This document shows, piece after piece, positions 1 through 8,940 of a stretch of DNA of 25,982 nucleotides (positions are counted from its first letter, which is position 1; every line of letters begins with the position of its first letter). The translations under genes and the position numbers were made by a program. The notes under the pieces are model-generated. The model had not been told where the DNA came from, did no database searches, and saw only the letters and a program-made list of their open reading frames with translations. The stretch covers positions 1-25,982 of IMG/VR virus record IMGVR_UViG_3300036791_001543; one strand, given 5' to 3'. Origin of the DNA: a virus.

Positions 1-754
1 CCTTAGTGATCTTCTTAGCGCCACTCGGGTCTATGGTATTCCACCCGGTGTAGTTTGCCGGAAGTGCGGCGGGGTTAAAAACTCCAGTGTAATCGGGTCT
101 CAGGTTTTTATCGTAGCCCAGCGTGTTACCAACATCGTCATCCAACTGCTGCTTCATCATTTTGTAGTTCTGGACGTCCTGATTGTGAGCGACGTTATGC
201 GCTGTGGCTACCTGACTCCTGAGTGCAAGCTGATCCTTGGAGGCCAGGTCATTATTGGTGGCTATTTTCTGAGCCAGGTACGGATATTGCGGGGTTCCCG
301 GCTTGGTATCGGGATTCAATGCCAGGTTGGCAAGCTGGTTTCCTGCGCTGGCCATAGCGTCTTTGGCTTTTTCCTGTGCGTCAAGCCGGTTCTGGGCGTT
401 GTTTCTCAGATCCTGCTCTCTCTGCGCCCGGAGACTAACTTGATTGTCCTGGTAATCCTTTAGTTGCAGCAGCCGGTCGTAATCGCGGCTTGATTTATCC
501 ATGGCCGCCTCATGGTGCCATTGATCGACTGTCTGTTGCTGCTGGAACTTCTGGGCCTGTTGCTGTCTCAAGTAGTACTCATTCTCCGACCGAAGGGCGT
601 ATGACTGAGCCTGCATTTCCAGGGCGCGTTGCCTGGCGTTATTCTGCATGGCCAACTGCACACCGGTCAGATAAGGAGTGGTGACATCGGTGCCTGTTGG
701 CATCTCGGGCGCGACCACCGGCCCCCATGGCCCTCCAAATGCTTGCATTGGCAT
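1..754 (-). CDS. Partial Gln-rich coiled-coil protein, possible internal virion protein
   Basis: Open reading frame that starts with ATG at 754 and runs off the left edge, so at least 251 residues are seen and the C-terminus is missing. It begins MPMQAFGGPWGPVV and then becomes very rich in Gln, Ala, Asn and charged residues (about residues 33-140), which looks like a long helical or coiled-coil segment; no membrane helix or catalytic motif is visible. The start lies 5 bases after the stop of the gene upstream, which fits the single minus-strand operon. Its place after the connector and nozzle genes is where podoviruses often carry internal or ejection proteins, but that role is inferred from order only. 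I do not recognise the family. Confidence 0.7.
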   Translation of the reverse strand, partial: MPMQAFGGPWGPVVAPEMPTGTDVTTPYLTGVQLAMQNNARQRALEMQAQSYALRSENEYYLRQQQAQKFQQQQTVDQWHHEAAMDKSSRDYDRLLQLKDYQDNQVSLRAQREQDLRNNAQNRLDAQEKAKDAMASAGNQLANLALNPDTKPGTPQYPYLAQKIATNNDLASKDQLALRSQVATAHNVAHNQDVQNYKMMKQQLDDDVGNTLGYDKNLRPDYTGVFNPAALPANYTGWNTIDPSGAKKITK

Positions 755-759
755 ACGTG

Positions 760-1671
760 TTATCCTTGGTTAAAGATGCCTCCCAGGTAGCCTCCCAGCG
801 CGCCACCAACTCCCTGTGTCTGATAATTGGGATCGGGGCTGCTCCAGGCATTACTGAAGTTGGTTCCGAAATTGGCCTGTCCTTGCGGGCCAACGCCTGG
901 GTAACCTCCGCCAGCGCCAGTGCCTTGTCCCATATTGCTGCCCCAGTTCGTCGGCCCGGAGCCGCCAGCACCGCCGCCGCCATAGAGCTGGGAATAGGTG
1001 TTCATGGAGTTTCCGGCACCCTGAGCACCTGCAAAACTTCCAGTAATGCTGGCGAAGAGTTTGGCCCTGTCCGCCCAGGCCGGATCCGGTTGAGCGGCCA
1101 CGTTGTATCGGAACTGCTGGGTGTTCTGCTTTGCCTGGTTCTGCTGCGCCATGAAATTGGTGAACCATTCAGGGCTGTAGAGCTGCTGGCTGGGCGGCAG
1201 TATAGTGCCGCTGGCGATCTGCGCCCACCTTTGGGCGGCATTGGTGCCAGCATCCAGGAATCCCGCGCCCTGTTTCATCACGTCGAGACTGGTCAGGCCC
1301 AGGTTGCGGGCGGCATTAGCGCCGCCTGCGGGACTGCCCATCAGGCCGCTCCCCAGGTTCTGGAACGCTGAGTCGCGGAATGTTTTGGCCATGACGTCCG
1401 GAGGAAGGTTTCCGGTGAGAAACTGCCCGGCGCGACCAAGAAGAGCCTGCGTGTCAGCTCCGCCGGTCTTCATGGAATCGGTAAACCCGGGGATGGCCTG
1501 ATCCAGCGCACCCATCATGTATTTCTGATAAAGATCACTGAGCTGAGTGATCTGCGGAAAATCAGTGATTTCGCCCGAGAGCAGCTTCTGAAGTTCCGCC
1601 ATCGGGTCGGTGGGAATGAAGGGAGCTACATCAGGCTTCCTTCCATGAATGAGTTCACCAAACGTGGCCAT
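760..1671 (-). CDS. Hypothetical virion-associated protein with Gly-rich C-terminus
   Basis: 303 residues, start ATG. The first two thirds are mixed alpha-helical sequence (MATFGELIHGRKPDVAPF...) with Ala/Gly-rich helices around residues 90-150. The last 80 residues are dominated by Gly, Asn, Gln and Ser, with runs such as YGGGGAGGSG and GQGTGAGGGY, and probably lack a fixed fold. No signal peptide, enzyme motif or metal site is seen. The start is 2 bases after the stop of the connector-like gene and the stop is followed after 5 bases by the next gene, so it is translated as part of the tail module. It may be an internal virion or ejection protein. I do not recognise it by sequence. Confidence 0.75.
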   Translation of the reverse strand: MATFGELIHGRKPDVAPFIPTDPMAELQKLLSGEITDFPQITQLSDLYQKYMMGALDQAIPGFTDSMKTGGADTQALLGRAGQFLTGNLPPDVMAKTFRDSAFQNLGSGLMGSPAGGANAARNLGLTSLDVMKQGAGFLDAGTNAAQRWAQIASGTILPPSQQLYSPEWFTNFMAQQNQAKQNTQQFRYNVAAQPDPAWADRAKLFASITGSFAGAQGAGNSMNTYSQLYGGGGAGGSGPTNWGSNMGQGTGAGGGYPGVGPQGQANFGTNFSNAWSSPDPNYQTQGVGGALGGYLGGIFNQG

Positions 1672-1673
1672 AA

Positions 1674-3110
1674 TTACAGAGTCCGGTTGCCGACATCACC
1701 CAGACCAAAGCCATAGGTTTGGACATGAATGGTGTGGCGGATTCCTCCAAGAAAATTACGAAGTTCGCTTTCCAGCACATCGAGCGCCTGCTGCTGATTC
1801 ATCTGGGCATTTTGCCAGTCCTGTTTTTCTTCCAGAAACTTGGCGACCATCATAAGCCGAATTGCTTCGTAGTTCTTGATGGTCATCATATCCCCGGGCT
1901 GCTTCATCATCCAGCGCAATTTACAAACCAGGGAGATGCACGCGCCGTCGGTGCAACTGGAAGTGAGTTTGTATTTTCGCCGCGGCGAATCGAATCCGGG
2001 CTGTTTATAGTCGCCCTGGTCGATCAGCATGTAGTCGCAGGTGCAGTCTCCGGGGCCATTGTCCAAATGCGGAAAGAACTGGCTGCGGATCGGGATGGGA
2101 CGCCCGTTCAGGTTGATGGCCAGCACCGATTCCACGTTGCGCGGCATGTAGATGAAGCCGCCCAGCACCGTGGCAGTGAAACTTTCCACGGTGTTTTTCC
2201 ATCTTCCTTTCTCCATCAGCCTCCGCTCGGCCTGATTGATGTGCCAGGTGAGATCACGCTTGCCCATTCGCAGCGCCTCCGCGATGTCGAGTGCGATCTG
2301 TGCGCGTGTCCACCCCAGTGTGCTCACCGCGAAAGTTGAAATGTCCTCCAGGTAACCGGCCTTGCGGAAGGCGTAGTTGCGCGGATCGAGCATGTGCTTC
2401 TTCACCTCGGCCTGCAAGATGTCGAAACCCTGCTGCCGGTATTTTACCGCGTCATCCGGAGCATTGTTTTCGTAGCGTTCTATGGCCAGGATGATGCATT
2501 TCACCGCCTCGATGTTCTGGACGATCAGGTAATCTTCCTTGCTGGTAATGGGCAGAAAACGCTTTGCTCCGGTCACCTGAATCACGGCATTCCCAGGCTG
2601 CAACCCCGGGTAAGAGTAGGCACGTCTCACATCGGAGGGGTCGTCAGGATTGGCGTTCAGCCCGAGATCAAGGAGCGGATTATCCATGGTTTGCTCGGGA
2701 TCGACGTAGGTAGAGGTGTTGACCATCTCGTACCACAACTGGGTAACATCTCCGTTACCAAATATTTTGGTGTTGGAATCGACTACGTGCGCCTCGATGA
2801 TGTTTTCCATGCTGGGCGGCAAGACCAGGATTCCAGACACCGCGGTGATATTACAAATGGACATGCCGCCCACCGGGATCATGGTGTCCAGGATGATCTT
2901 GGTGGCTTCGTTCAGGCGCACCATTACCCGCGGATCGTCGAAGCACACGCCATTGTCCACCACGCCGCAAATCATGGGCGCAGCGTCCTTGAAACGCAGG
3001 CCGCCCTGCAACGGCAACGTGGTTGGCGGCGGAGGGAAAAAAACATTGTCCGGAACCGGCTGCGTGAGATCAGGCGGCACAGGCTGGGTAATGTCCGGAG
3101 TAGTTATCAT
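1674..3110 (-). CDS. Probable head-tail connector (tail tubular A / gp11-like), internally duplicated
   Basis: 478 residues, ATG overlapping the upstream stop (ATGA). The N-terminal 35 residues are Pro-rich. The rest seems built from two copies of one domain. Residues about 65-111 (RLNEATKIILD, then a beta pair ending in ILVLPPSMENIIEAHVVD) align with 290-337 (HINQAERRLME, then GGFIYMPRNVESVLAINLNG). Residues about 197-245 (VQNIEAVKCIILAIERYE) align with 411-460 (IKNYEAIRLMMVAKFLEE). The pattern of a helix with a basic ridge, a beta hairpin with a Pro before a conserved Asn/Val, then a long C-terminal helical pair is that of podoviral adaptor or tail tubular A proteins. The position near the nozzle gene supports this. 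About twice the usual length of about 200 residues. The family call is by pattern and context. Confidence 0.55.
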   Translation of the reverse strand: MITTPDITQPVPPDLTQPVPDNVFFPPPPTTLPLQGGLRFKDAAPMICGVVDNGVCFDDPRVMVRLNEATKIILDTMIPVGGMSICNITAVSGILVLPPSMENIIEAHVVDSNTKIFGNGDVTQLWYEMVNTSTYVDPEQTMDNPLLDLGLNANPDDPSDVRRAYSYPGLQPGNAVIQVTGAKRFLPITSKEDYLIVQNIEAVKCIILAIERYENNAPDDAVKYRQQGFDILQAEVKKHMLDPRNYAFRKAGYLEDISTFAVSTLGWTRAQIALDIAEALRMGKRDLTWHINQAERRLMEKGRWKNTVESFTATVLGGFIYMPRNVESVLAINLNGRPIPIRSQFFPHLDNGPGDCTCDYMLIDQGDYKQPGFDSPRRKYKLTSSCTDGACISLVCKLRWMMKQPGDMMTIKNYEAIRLMMVAKFLEEKQDWQNAQMNQQQALDVLESELRNFLGGIRHTIHVQTYGFGLGDVGNRTL

Positions 3111-3886
3111 GTGGTGCTGTAGCCGACAAAGATGATGTAACCGAGGGCAATGAACGGTGGAATGATGTTGATGGGTTCTGGCGTGATCTCAGAAATGGCG
3201 TCCAGCAGCACTTGATTCTTGGTGTCGTCCGACGCGCTTTGCTTACCAAAGAGATTTCCACCGGAGGCCAGAGCCTCACCTCCGTTTGGAATGGTATATT
3301 TGCCAACCTTCACTTCCGGAACCGAAACGTAGGTGGTAGCAGGAGTGAGAGTGATCTCCCTGAAGCCGCCGGTGTGTTCCCCGGCGTCCTTGACTTCAGT
3401 GGTCACCCATTCGCTGCCGTCCCATCCCGGGACGGTGACGTTATTCATGTGAGCGGCGATGATGAACCGGTCGGACAGGTCAACGACGCCATCTTTGCCG
3501 TTGCAAATATGCCAGCCGTCATAGGTGCCGCCTACCACCCCGAGTCCGCCAGTATCGCCCGCAACGGGTGTCCATACTGATGCGTCAGTGGGATCGCCGC
3601 TGAAAATGCGGATCTCTCCCAGCATTCCGTTGTACACACGACGCCAGTTCCCATTGAACCAGGTTTTTACGGCAATAGGACGCTGCTGGCTGTCCACCTC
3701 TACCCAGATCTTGTCGTGGTCGTCAGACCCCGGGGGATTGTTCTGGACGAGGTAAGTAAGGTAAGTACCCTGGATCGCTGAACTGACCAGTGTGTTCAGT
3801 AGCTGAACCAGTTGCCCGATATTCAGCGGCGCGGCATTCGGATCGGGTGCGGCAAACTGCGTTAAAACTTCAGGAGGCGCGCTCAT
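3107..3886 (-). CDS. Phage tail collar-like fibre-tip protein
   Basis: 259 residues; the ATG overlaps the upstream stop (ATGA) and its own stop overlaps the next start. Residues 124-144 read GWHICNGKDGVVDLSDRF and the C-terminus has IPPFIALGYIIFVGY at about 242-256. This pair (Gly-Trp-x-x-Cys-Asn-Gly, a short insert, Asp-Leu-x-Asp-Arg-Phe, then Pro-Pro-x-x-Ala-Leu-x-Tyr-Ile-Ile) is the signature of the collar/knob domain of tail and short fibres. The N-terminal 90 residues are a probable attachment region with a Trp-rich stretch. Likely acts at the tail tip in host contact. It sits between the nozzle and connector genes, consistent with a tail-tip or short-fibre protein. Confidence 0.7.
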   Translation of the reverse strand: MSAPPEVLTQFAAPDPNAAPLNIGQLVQLLNTLVSSAIQGTYLTYLVQNNPPGSDDHDKIWVEVDSQQRPIAVKTWFNGNWRRVYNGMLGEIRIFSGDPTDASVWTPVAGDTGGLGVVGGTYDGWHICNGKDGVVDLSDRFIIAAHMNNVTVPGWDGSEWVTTEVKDAGEHTGGFREITLTPATTYVSVPEVKVGKYTIPNGGEALASGGNLFGKQSASDDTKNQVLLDAISEITPEPINIIPPFIALGYIIFVGYSTT

Positions 3887-4200
3887 AGGCTAGTTGCTCT
3901 GCTTTTCTCCACCTGCTTCTGGGCATGCAGCCGGAAACGGTTGATAATGACATGGCCATTGCCGACCAGTCGAACCTGAAAGTTAAATCCCCGGCGGGTA
4001 TTGCGCCCAGTGGTCTTGTCGCACACGTTTTGGGGCTTCCCGAAGGCAACCCGCGGTGCAAATCCAGCACGGGCCAGCGGGATTCCGCCTGCGTCCAGGT
4101 CGCCAGCCTTGCCGATCATGTCGAAAACCTCAACGAACTCCTTCCAGGGAATCCACTCCGGGTAATTGTCAGGCCGGTAGAATGTTTTCAGGATATTCAC
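3883..4200 (-). CDS. Small hypothetical tail-module protein
   Basis: 105 residues. The start is GTG, which overlaps the nozzle stop (GTGA), and the stop overlaps the collar-gene start (ATGA), so both ends are fixed by translational coupling. The sequence begins MNILKTFYRPDNYPEWIPW and ends with a basic segment; it contains a predicted beta-rich middle (GFNFQVRLVGNGHVIINRFRL). No Cys pair, membrane helix or known motif is seen. The tight packing between nozzle and collar genes suggests a small structural or accessory tail protein. I do not recognise it. Confidence 0.7.
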   Translation of the reverse strand: MNILKTFYRPDNYPEWIPWKEFVEVFDMIGKAGDLDAGGIPLARAGFAPRVAFGKPQNVCDKTTGRNTRRGFNFQVRLVGNGHVIINRFRLHAQKQVEKSRATSL

Positions 4201-5828
4201 TCAACAATCTCCTTCATCCAGATGTCGGCATCGTAGATCTCGTTCTCAGTAAAAGGCGTTGACGCCTGCTCCAGCTTTTCAAAATCAAACGCCCTGGTAA
4301 CCAATTCCCAGGTGATGCGCTGCCCGTCCCAGTCGTCCTTGTCGTCCTTGCTGAATTCAAACAGGTAATTCTGGTTGTCCGGCCCGAGGCAAAACATGAA
4401 GGCCCGCGTGATGCCATCAAAGGTGCCTGACAGAACCTGCAAAATCATGTATCCCCCGGGCATCACCCATTGTCCGTCCCACGCTGGCTGAGAATTCTGC
4501 CCAAAGGAACTCAGGATGTCGAAATCCACCGACATTAAGCCAACATGAATCGGTCGTTCCTGGTTGGGCATGGGGGAAGTGGTCACCAGCACGCGGTTGT
4601 CAAAGTAGATGGCCGAAGCGTATTTGAGCATCCAGCCACTGTCGTTGTTCAGGAACTGCTTGACGTTGGTGGACTGCGGAATGTGCGGCCAGCCAGTGGA
4701 CTCGCTGCGCGCCTGCCGGTAGGAGCGCATGCCGTCATCGCTCCTGAACCAGAGATCTTCGTTGGCCACGGCGATGGAGCGGTGGCCGCGCAGCCCGGTG
4801 GTGAGCAGCGACAGGATCTGGAACTGGCTGGCCTTCCACTCTTCACGGGGGAGCGACAGAAAGAACGATGCCGCCCCCCGCTCCGCGAAGACCATCAACT
4901 GTCCGTTTCCGGTGGAGGTATCCAACTGGGGAAAGAACACCGCGCCAGTGGCCACACCCTGTTGGAAGGGAATAGCCGCGTCAAAACCTTCTGCCAGGAA
5001 ATTGCGCTCCGTAAAAAGAACCAGAGAATCAGCAGGATCTGGCAGGTCGTGGCTGCCATAAAGGTCTCCAAAAGCAACGTCTCGTTCATTGACTATGACT
5101 ATGATTCGGCCCATTCCGTAGGCCATTATGGTTCCGACCGGCACTTCGGATTTGTTCGGATCGTCAGTAGTAATCGAGCGCCTGGCCGTCGAGCCATCGT
5201 ACAGGATCGGCCTGGCATCTCCATCCTGAATCAGCATCCACTTGTCGGCCTGGCACATGTAGGCAATGGAGTTGCTTTGGTCGTTGCGGAGACGCCGCTG
5301 GCCGGTTTGCGCAGGAGGACTGGATGGCGGATCCGGATCAAGACGCTCATCAATGATGATTTCCGTGACACTGGACGTGGTTACCTTCGGGACGATCCTG
5401 AACATCCGTCCCCCGATCATGGCCACGATGCAGTCTTCCCCGTGGTGAGGAGAATAGGCTGAGGCGCACTGAAACTTCCCGGTGCGATAAATGGTTTCAG
5501 AGCCATCCAGATTCGATGGAGGGGCAGGAGGGTTAGGGGGATTGACCAGGAAAGGCACACCCTCGACACCGGTGTATTCTCCGGTGATCCTGTGCGCAGA
5601 CGTACTGTCGAAAGGCTGGTTGTAAACGAATACCTGGTCGAGAATATCCGGGAATTGTTCGTCCAGTTTCCTGAACCCAGGGCGCGTGGTGACGCTTCCG
5701 CCACGGAAGGTCATGTTGATGGCGCTTTCGGACTGGTTGGGCGCAATCATGTCCGGTGAACGACCGGCATCGACGCCGCCTTCCAGGCTGATCCAGCCAT
5801 CAAAAATTCTGTTCTTATCGACTATCAT
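4197..5828 (-). CDS. Probable tail nozzle protein (tail tubular B-like)
   Basis: 543 residues from ATG at 5828; an in-frame ATG 33 bases upstream would overlap the previous gene by 30 bases and seems less likely. The N-terminus has the signature of podoviral nozzle proteins: GGVDAGRSPDMIAPNQSES (about 17-35), then Ala-Ile-Asn-Met, then RGGSVTTRPGFRKL, that is, Gly-Gly, Pro-Asp-x-Ile/Leu, Asn and a Arg-Pro-Gly-Phe turn. The rest is beta-rich with repeating short strands and Trp/Phe-Asp turns, consistent with a beta-propeller nozzle. No catalytic site is seen. Expected to form the hexameric distal tube of the short tail. It lies next to collar-like and connector-like genes, which supports the call. 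Confidence 0.65.
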   Translation of the reverse strand: MIVDKNRIFDGWISLEGGVDAGRSPDMIAPNQSESAINMTFRGGSVTTRPGFRKLDEQFPDILDQVFVYNQPFDSTSAHRITGEYTGVEGVPFLVNPPNPPAPPSNLDGSETIYRTGKFQCASAYSPHHGEDCIVAMIGGRMFRIVPKVTTSSVTEIIIDERLDPDPPSSPPAQTGQRRLRNDQSNSIAYMCQADKWMLIQDGDARPILYDGSTARRSITTDDPNKSEVPVGTIMAYGMGRIIVIVNERDVAFGDLYGSHDLPDPADSLVLFTERNFLAEGFDAAIPFQQGVATGAVFFPQLDTSTGNGQLMVFAERGAASFFLSLPREEWKASQFQILSLLTTGLRGHRSIAVANEDLWFRSDDGMRSYRQARSESTGWPHIPQSTNVKQFLNNDSGWMLKYASAIYFDNRVLVTTSPMPNQERPIHVGLMSVDFDILSSFGQNSQPAWDGQWVMPGGYMILQVLSGTFDGITRAFMFCLGPDNQNYLFEFSKDDKDDWDGQRITWELVTRAFDFEKLEQASTPFTENEIYDADIWMKEIVE

Positions 5829-5829
5829 G

Positions 5830-7413
5830 TTATTTCCACATTCTCGCTCCCAGCGCAGCAAGCTGATCCCTTCGCAAAAGGTGTTCCTTGCCTGGCACCG
5901 GCATCACCGCACCCTGCTGATTATGATTGAGCACCACTTCCCCCGGGGTCAGCATGGCAGGCACAGTATCGGTCGAACCTCCGGTTGGCGTTGTCAGGTT
6001 GGTCGCCATATTGGGTCGCGGCAGGGATCTTGTCATTGCGCTGGGAACGACCGCTCCACGCCATGCCATCAACGCTCCGGATGCGCGCTTGTCGTACATT
6101 TCAGGCCTGTAAGTGCCTTCAGACATCGGCTCCTGTTTTATAGGCCACGGGCCAGTGCGACCCCTGAATCCCCATGGAGGGAACTCCGGGTCGTAAACGC
6201 CCCCGAGACCGGCCAGTCGCATTCCACTGGCGCGAGAATAATTTTCTGCGCCGCTGGCAGGTCGCGGCCCCATCATGAAGTCAGACAAGCCGCCTCTGTT
6301 TGCCGGTTGACCCCATGGCGGAGGATTCGGGCCAAGCAGGTAATCGCGGGCGCTTGGCGGCGCAATGGCGTTGCCCCACGGCTGCGGATCAGGCGACTTG
6401 GTGAGATATTTTCCGAGTTCTCCCAGCGCATGGAAGATGTCCTCGGACTTGCGGCCTACATTGTAAACGGCCTGCCCGATACGAGACGGAGGAGAATTTT
6501 CATCCACGGCGTATGGCGTGCTCGGCTCTACCACTCCGCCGCCCTGGAGGGCTTGAGTCGGTGGCCTGCCAGCGCCTCCAATTCCCGCGCCGCTGCCGCT
6601 TCTAGTTCCCGGCAAAGTGAACCCGGTCTTACTTATCCAGTCGCCAACATTTTTGTAACCCTGTGACTGTGCCCAGTTCTGCATGCCCGTTCCGTGCAAT
6701 AAGAGGGCAGCCATGAGATTGCCACCGTAACCGCTTCCACCGCCGCCGAGGTTTCCGAGATTTCCGCCACCGAGCACCGTGGGCGACCCGCTGCCGCCGA
6801 AGAAACTTCCGCCACCGGCTGGAGAATTGGGACTGACGATTCCCCGAGTTCCAGGGCTGCCGCCAGGCCCGTATGGATTGTAGTCACCTGGGCCTCCGGT
6901 TCCACTGAAAGGATCGACATCCTGCCCAGAGGCAGCGCGCTCCTGTGGGGTTCCGGTGGTATCTGTCGGCAAAGTAGGAAGACCGGCATTATGCAACAGC
7001 ATGTTGATCCGGTCTCTGGGGCTGAGATCGACCCCGGGGACAACTCCAGAGTCATCTCCCCGGTTGCCCTGCCCTGGTGGCGTCACACCACTTGGCGGAT
7101 AGGCGCTCGATGGAATGTTACTGCCTGGCGGAAACGCCTCACTGGGAGGATTCACTAATTCACCTGGAGTCACAGAGCCACCAGCACCGTTCGGCGGAGG
7201 TAGTAAGTTTTGAGGTTCTATCGGTATTCCGGTCGGTTCAGTGGGGTCACCCCCGCCGAACTGAGGGATATTGGGCGGCGGCTGCGGGCCAAGGACTTCA
7301 GAAGGAAAACCCTGTCCTCCTCCGGTAGCAGCAAGAGGAGCGGACTGGGTTTGAAAAGTCGGTCGCTGAGGCCCGTATATCCTCATCCACCACGGCATGC
7401 TTTGAGAAGGCAT
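5830..7413 (-). CDS. Pro/Gly-rich virion protein with VPAMLTPGE motif
   Basis: 527 residues, ATG 1 base after the upstream stop. Most of the protein is low complexity: Pro, Gly, Ser and Asn with repeats of PPWG-like and DYLLGP/DFMMGP-like words. Only short stretches look foldable. Near the C-terminus, about residues 482-496, it carries DTVPAMLTPGEVVLN, followed by a short helical end (RRDQLAALGARMW). This motif (Val-Pro-Ala-Met-Leu-Thr-Pro-Gly-Glu-hydrophobic) recurs in phage tape-measure and internal virion proteins, from general knowledge; its function is not settled. With no long-tail gene set around it, an internal or ejection protein is more likely than a tape measure. This role is inference. 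Confidence 0.65.
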   Translation of the reverse strand: MPSQSMPWWMRIYGPQRPTFQTQSAPLAATGGGQGFPSEVLGPQPPPNIPQFGGGDPTEPTGIPIEPQNLLPPPNGAGGSVTPGELVNPPSEAFPPGSNIPSSAYPPSGVTPPGQGNRGDDSGVVPGVDLSPRDRINMLLHNAGLPTLPTDTTGTPQERAASGQDVDPFSGTGGPGDYNPYGPGGSPGTRGIVSPNSPAGGGSFFGGSGSPTVLGGGNLGNLGGGGSGYGGNLMAALLLHGTGMQNWAQSQGYKNVGDWISKTGFTLPGTRSGSGAGIGGAGRPPTQALQGGGVVEPSTPYAVDENSPPSRIGQAVYNVGRKSEDIFHALGELGKYLTKSPDPQPWGNAIAPPSARDYLLGPNPPPWGQPANRGGLSDFMMGPRPASGAENYSRASGMRLAGLGGVYDPEFPPWGFRGRTGPWPIKQEPMSEGTYRPEMYDKRASGALMAWRGAVVPSAMTRSLPRPNMATNLTTPTGGSTDTVPAMLTPGEVVLNHNQQGAVMPVPGKEHLLRRDQLAALGARMWK

Positions 7414-7414
7414 A

Positions 7415-8938
7415 TTAAAGAGGAATGTTTGAGAGCGCCGCTACCAGCACCCACTTTAGTTTCTGAGTTGAGTAAATGAACCGGTTAAACAGCCACAACC
7501 CGTTCTCGGCCACGGTAGGAAGCGGCAGATCCGGGGAAGCGTCATATTGCGCTCCCCAGAAAATACTCTTAACGAATGGCGCTGCGCTGCCCAGGATCCA
7601 GATGATAAGTTCCTGTCCGTCGAACGGGCTGCCGGTCAGGTTAGTGCTCATGGAAATGATGTTCTCGTTCAGGTTGGTGACGTAAAACATGTCCATGTTG
7701 TTGACGTTGATGGCAGGCGAGCCAGCACTGGAGATCTTGCCCACGCGCTTGGTGACGCGCTTGTTGGCCAGTATCTCGTCCCCGGCCCAGGTGGCCACTG
7801 TCCCCGAGTAGGGAATGTTCAGAACCACATCGTTCGCCATCATCAAAGTCAGGGTGCCATCGCCTCCGCCAAGTCGCCCAATGGCGAAATCCACATGGTC
7901 GAGTGAAATGGTGTTCAGGCCATTATTAACACCGGTGCCACCGTACTGAGGCGAGATGAGATCGGCATTCCATTCTCCGGTGACGATGCTGCCCAGTGTG
8001 TTGATGGAAGCCTGTCCGGCGTAGGCCGCGTCGATGTCCACTGCCGCGCCCACACTGATCCGGCTGGCTGTGCCAAGGACGTTGAGAGTGTTGCCAACGC
8101 GGTTGAGTCCATTGCCGGGCAGGACGTTGGTGGTGGGCGTGGAGGAAAACAGGACAAAAAGAACATCGTCACCAACGCCTGGCGGGCTACTGACTATGGT
8201 ATTGACCTGAACCCAGCTTGAACCGCTGTTGGTATCGCCTTCCCGTACCGCGACGTAAGCGCGTTCCAGTTCCGTGGCGGTGTCGGAGTCAACACTCCTT
8301 GTCCAGGCTCCGGTATGAGCGACATAAATCCCGTTGTGGTAAGGAATACTGAGCTGGTTTTTCACCAGCACCCGGTCGCCTTCCACCAGTTGGATTCCGT
8401 CAATGACACCAAGACCGGTCAGGACAATTTCACGGCCCACCGCGGTGGCCAGCCGCACCGATTCCTTGGGCTGGAGTCCCTGCAACATGAAATCCATGTA
8501 AGCCAGGGTGACGGCATCGTTGGGATCAATGGGCGCTGCCACATTGGTGAGCCTGAACCCGCCGAAATTCATGTTGGCCGCTGGCAGCCGCAGGGCGTCG
8601 ATAGTGGGAAGGAAGGGAGCTAAAACAATGTTGGCCTGCCACGTTCCCACCCGCACTATGCCCAACTGGTTGATGGCCTGCATCTGCACAGAGGTCAGGA
8701 CACCGCTCAGTTGCCTGAAATCAGGCTGCGTGGAAGTCCATTGCTGTAGAGTGGCGTCCCAGTCGTGCAGCCATTGGTTGATGGGAGGATGGATAGTGGG
8801 CGGAATCCCAACAGGCGGCAGATTGGAAGTATCCAGGTTAATCAGACGGTGATGTCCCATGTCCACATCGGTCTGTGCCAGCGCCTGGTACAGGAGGGTG
8901 CGTGCGTATTCGTCCGGGCTTACTTGATCGACGGCCAT
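7415..8938 (-). CDS. Phage tail fibre protein
   Basis: 507 residues, ATG start. Residues about 126-150 (FGGFRLTNVAAPIDPNDAV plus a Tyr-Met-Asp) and 157-225 (KESVRLATAVGREIVLTG, GDRVLVKNQ, HNGIYVAHTGAWTRSVDSD) are the classic phage tail-fibre repeat found in many podo-, sipho- and myovirus fibres. Further on, ISPQYGGTGVNN (about 329-338) is the Tyr-Gly-Gly-Thr-Gly turn that marks trimeric beta-helical fibre shafts. The C-terminal region is beta-rich and probably forms the receptor-binding head. The N-terminus would attach to the virion. Neighbours on the upstream side are two related fibre-like proteins, so several adhesins may share one particle. Confidence 0.85.
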   Translation of the reverse strand: MAVDQVSPDEYARTLLYQALAQTDVDMGHHRLINLDTSNLPPVGIPPTIHPPINQWLHDWDATLQQWTSTQPDFRQLSGVLTSVQMQAINQLGIVRVGTWQANIVLAPFLPTIDALRLPAANMNFGGFRLTNVAAPIDPNDAVTLAYMDFMLQGLQPKESVRLATAVGREIVLTGLGVIDGIQLVEGDRVLVKNQLSIPYHNGIYVAHTGAWTRSVDSDTATELERAYVAVREGDTNSGSSWVQVNTIVSSPPGVGDDVLFVLFSSTPTTNVLPGNGLNRVGNTLNVLGTASRISVGAAVDIDAAYAGQASINTLGSIVTGEWNADLISPQYGGTGVNNGLNTISLDHVDFAIGRLGGGDGTLTLMMANDVVLNIPYSGTVATWAGDEILANKRVTKRVGKISSAGSPAINVNNMDMFYVTNLNENIISMSTNLTGSPFDGQELIIWILGSAAPFVKSIFWGAQYDASPDLPLPTVAENGLWLFNRFIYSTQKLKWVLVAALSNIPL

Positions 8939-8940
8939 GG

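Noticed and set aside
4545-5462. 305-codon open frame on the plus strand
   Set aside because: Antisense to the nozzle-like gene, which has a recognisable N-terminal signature; no supporting motif.
5686-6666. 326-codon open frame on the plus strand
   Set aside because: Antisense to the Pro/Gly-rich gene and the nozzle start; its Arg/His/Ala-rich composition is what GC-rich codons give when read backwards.
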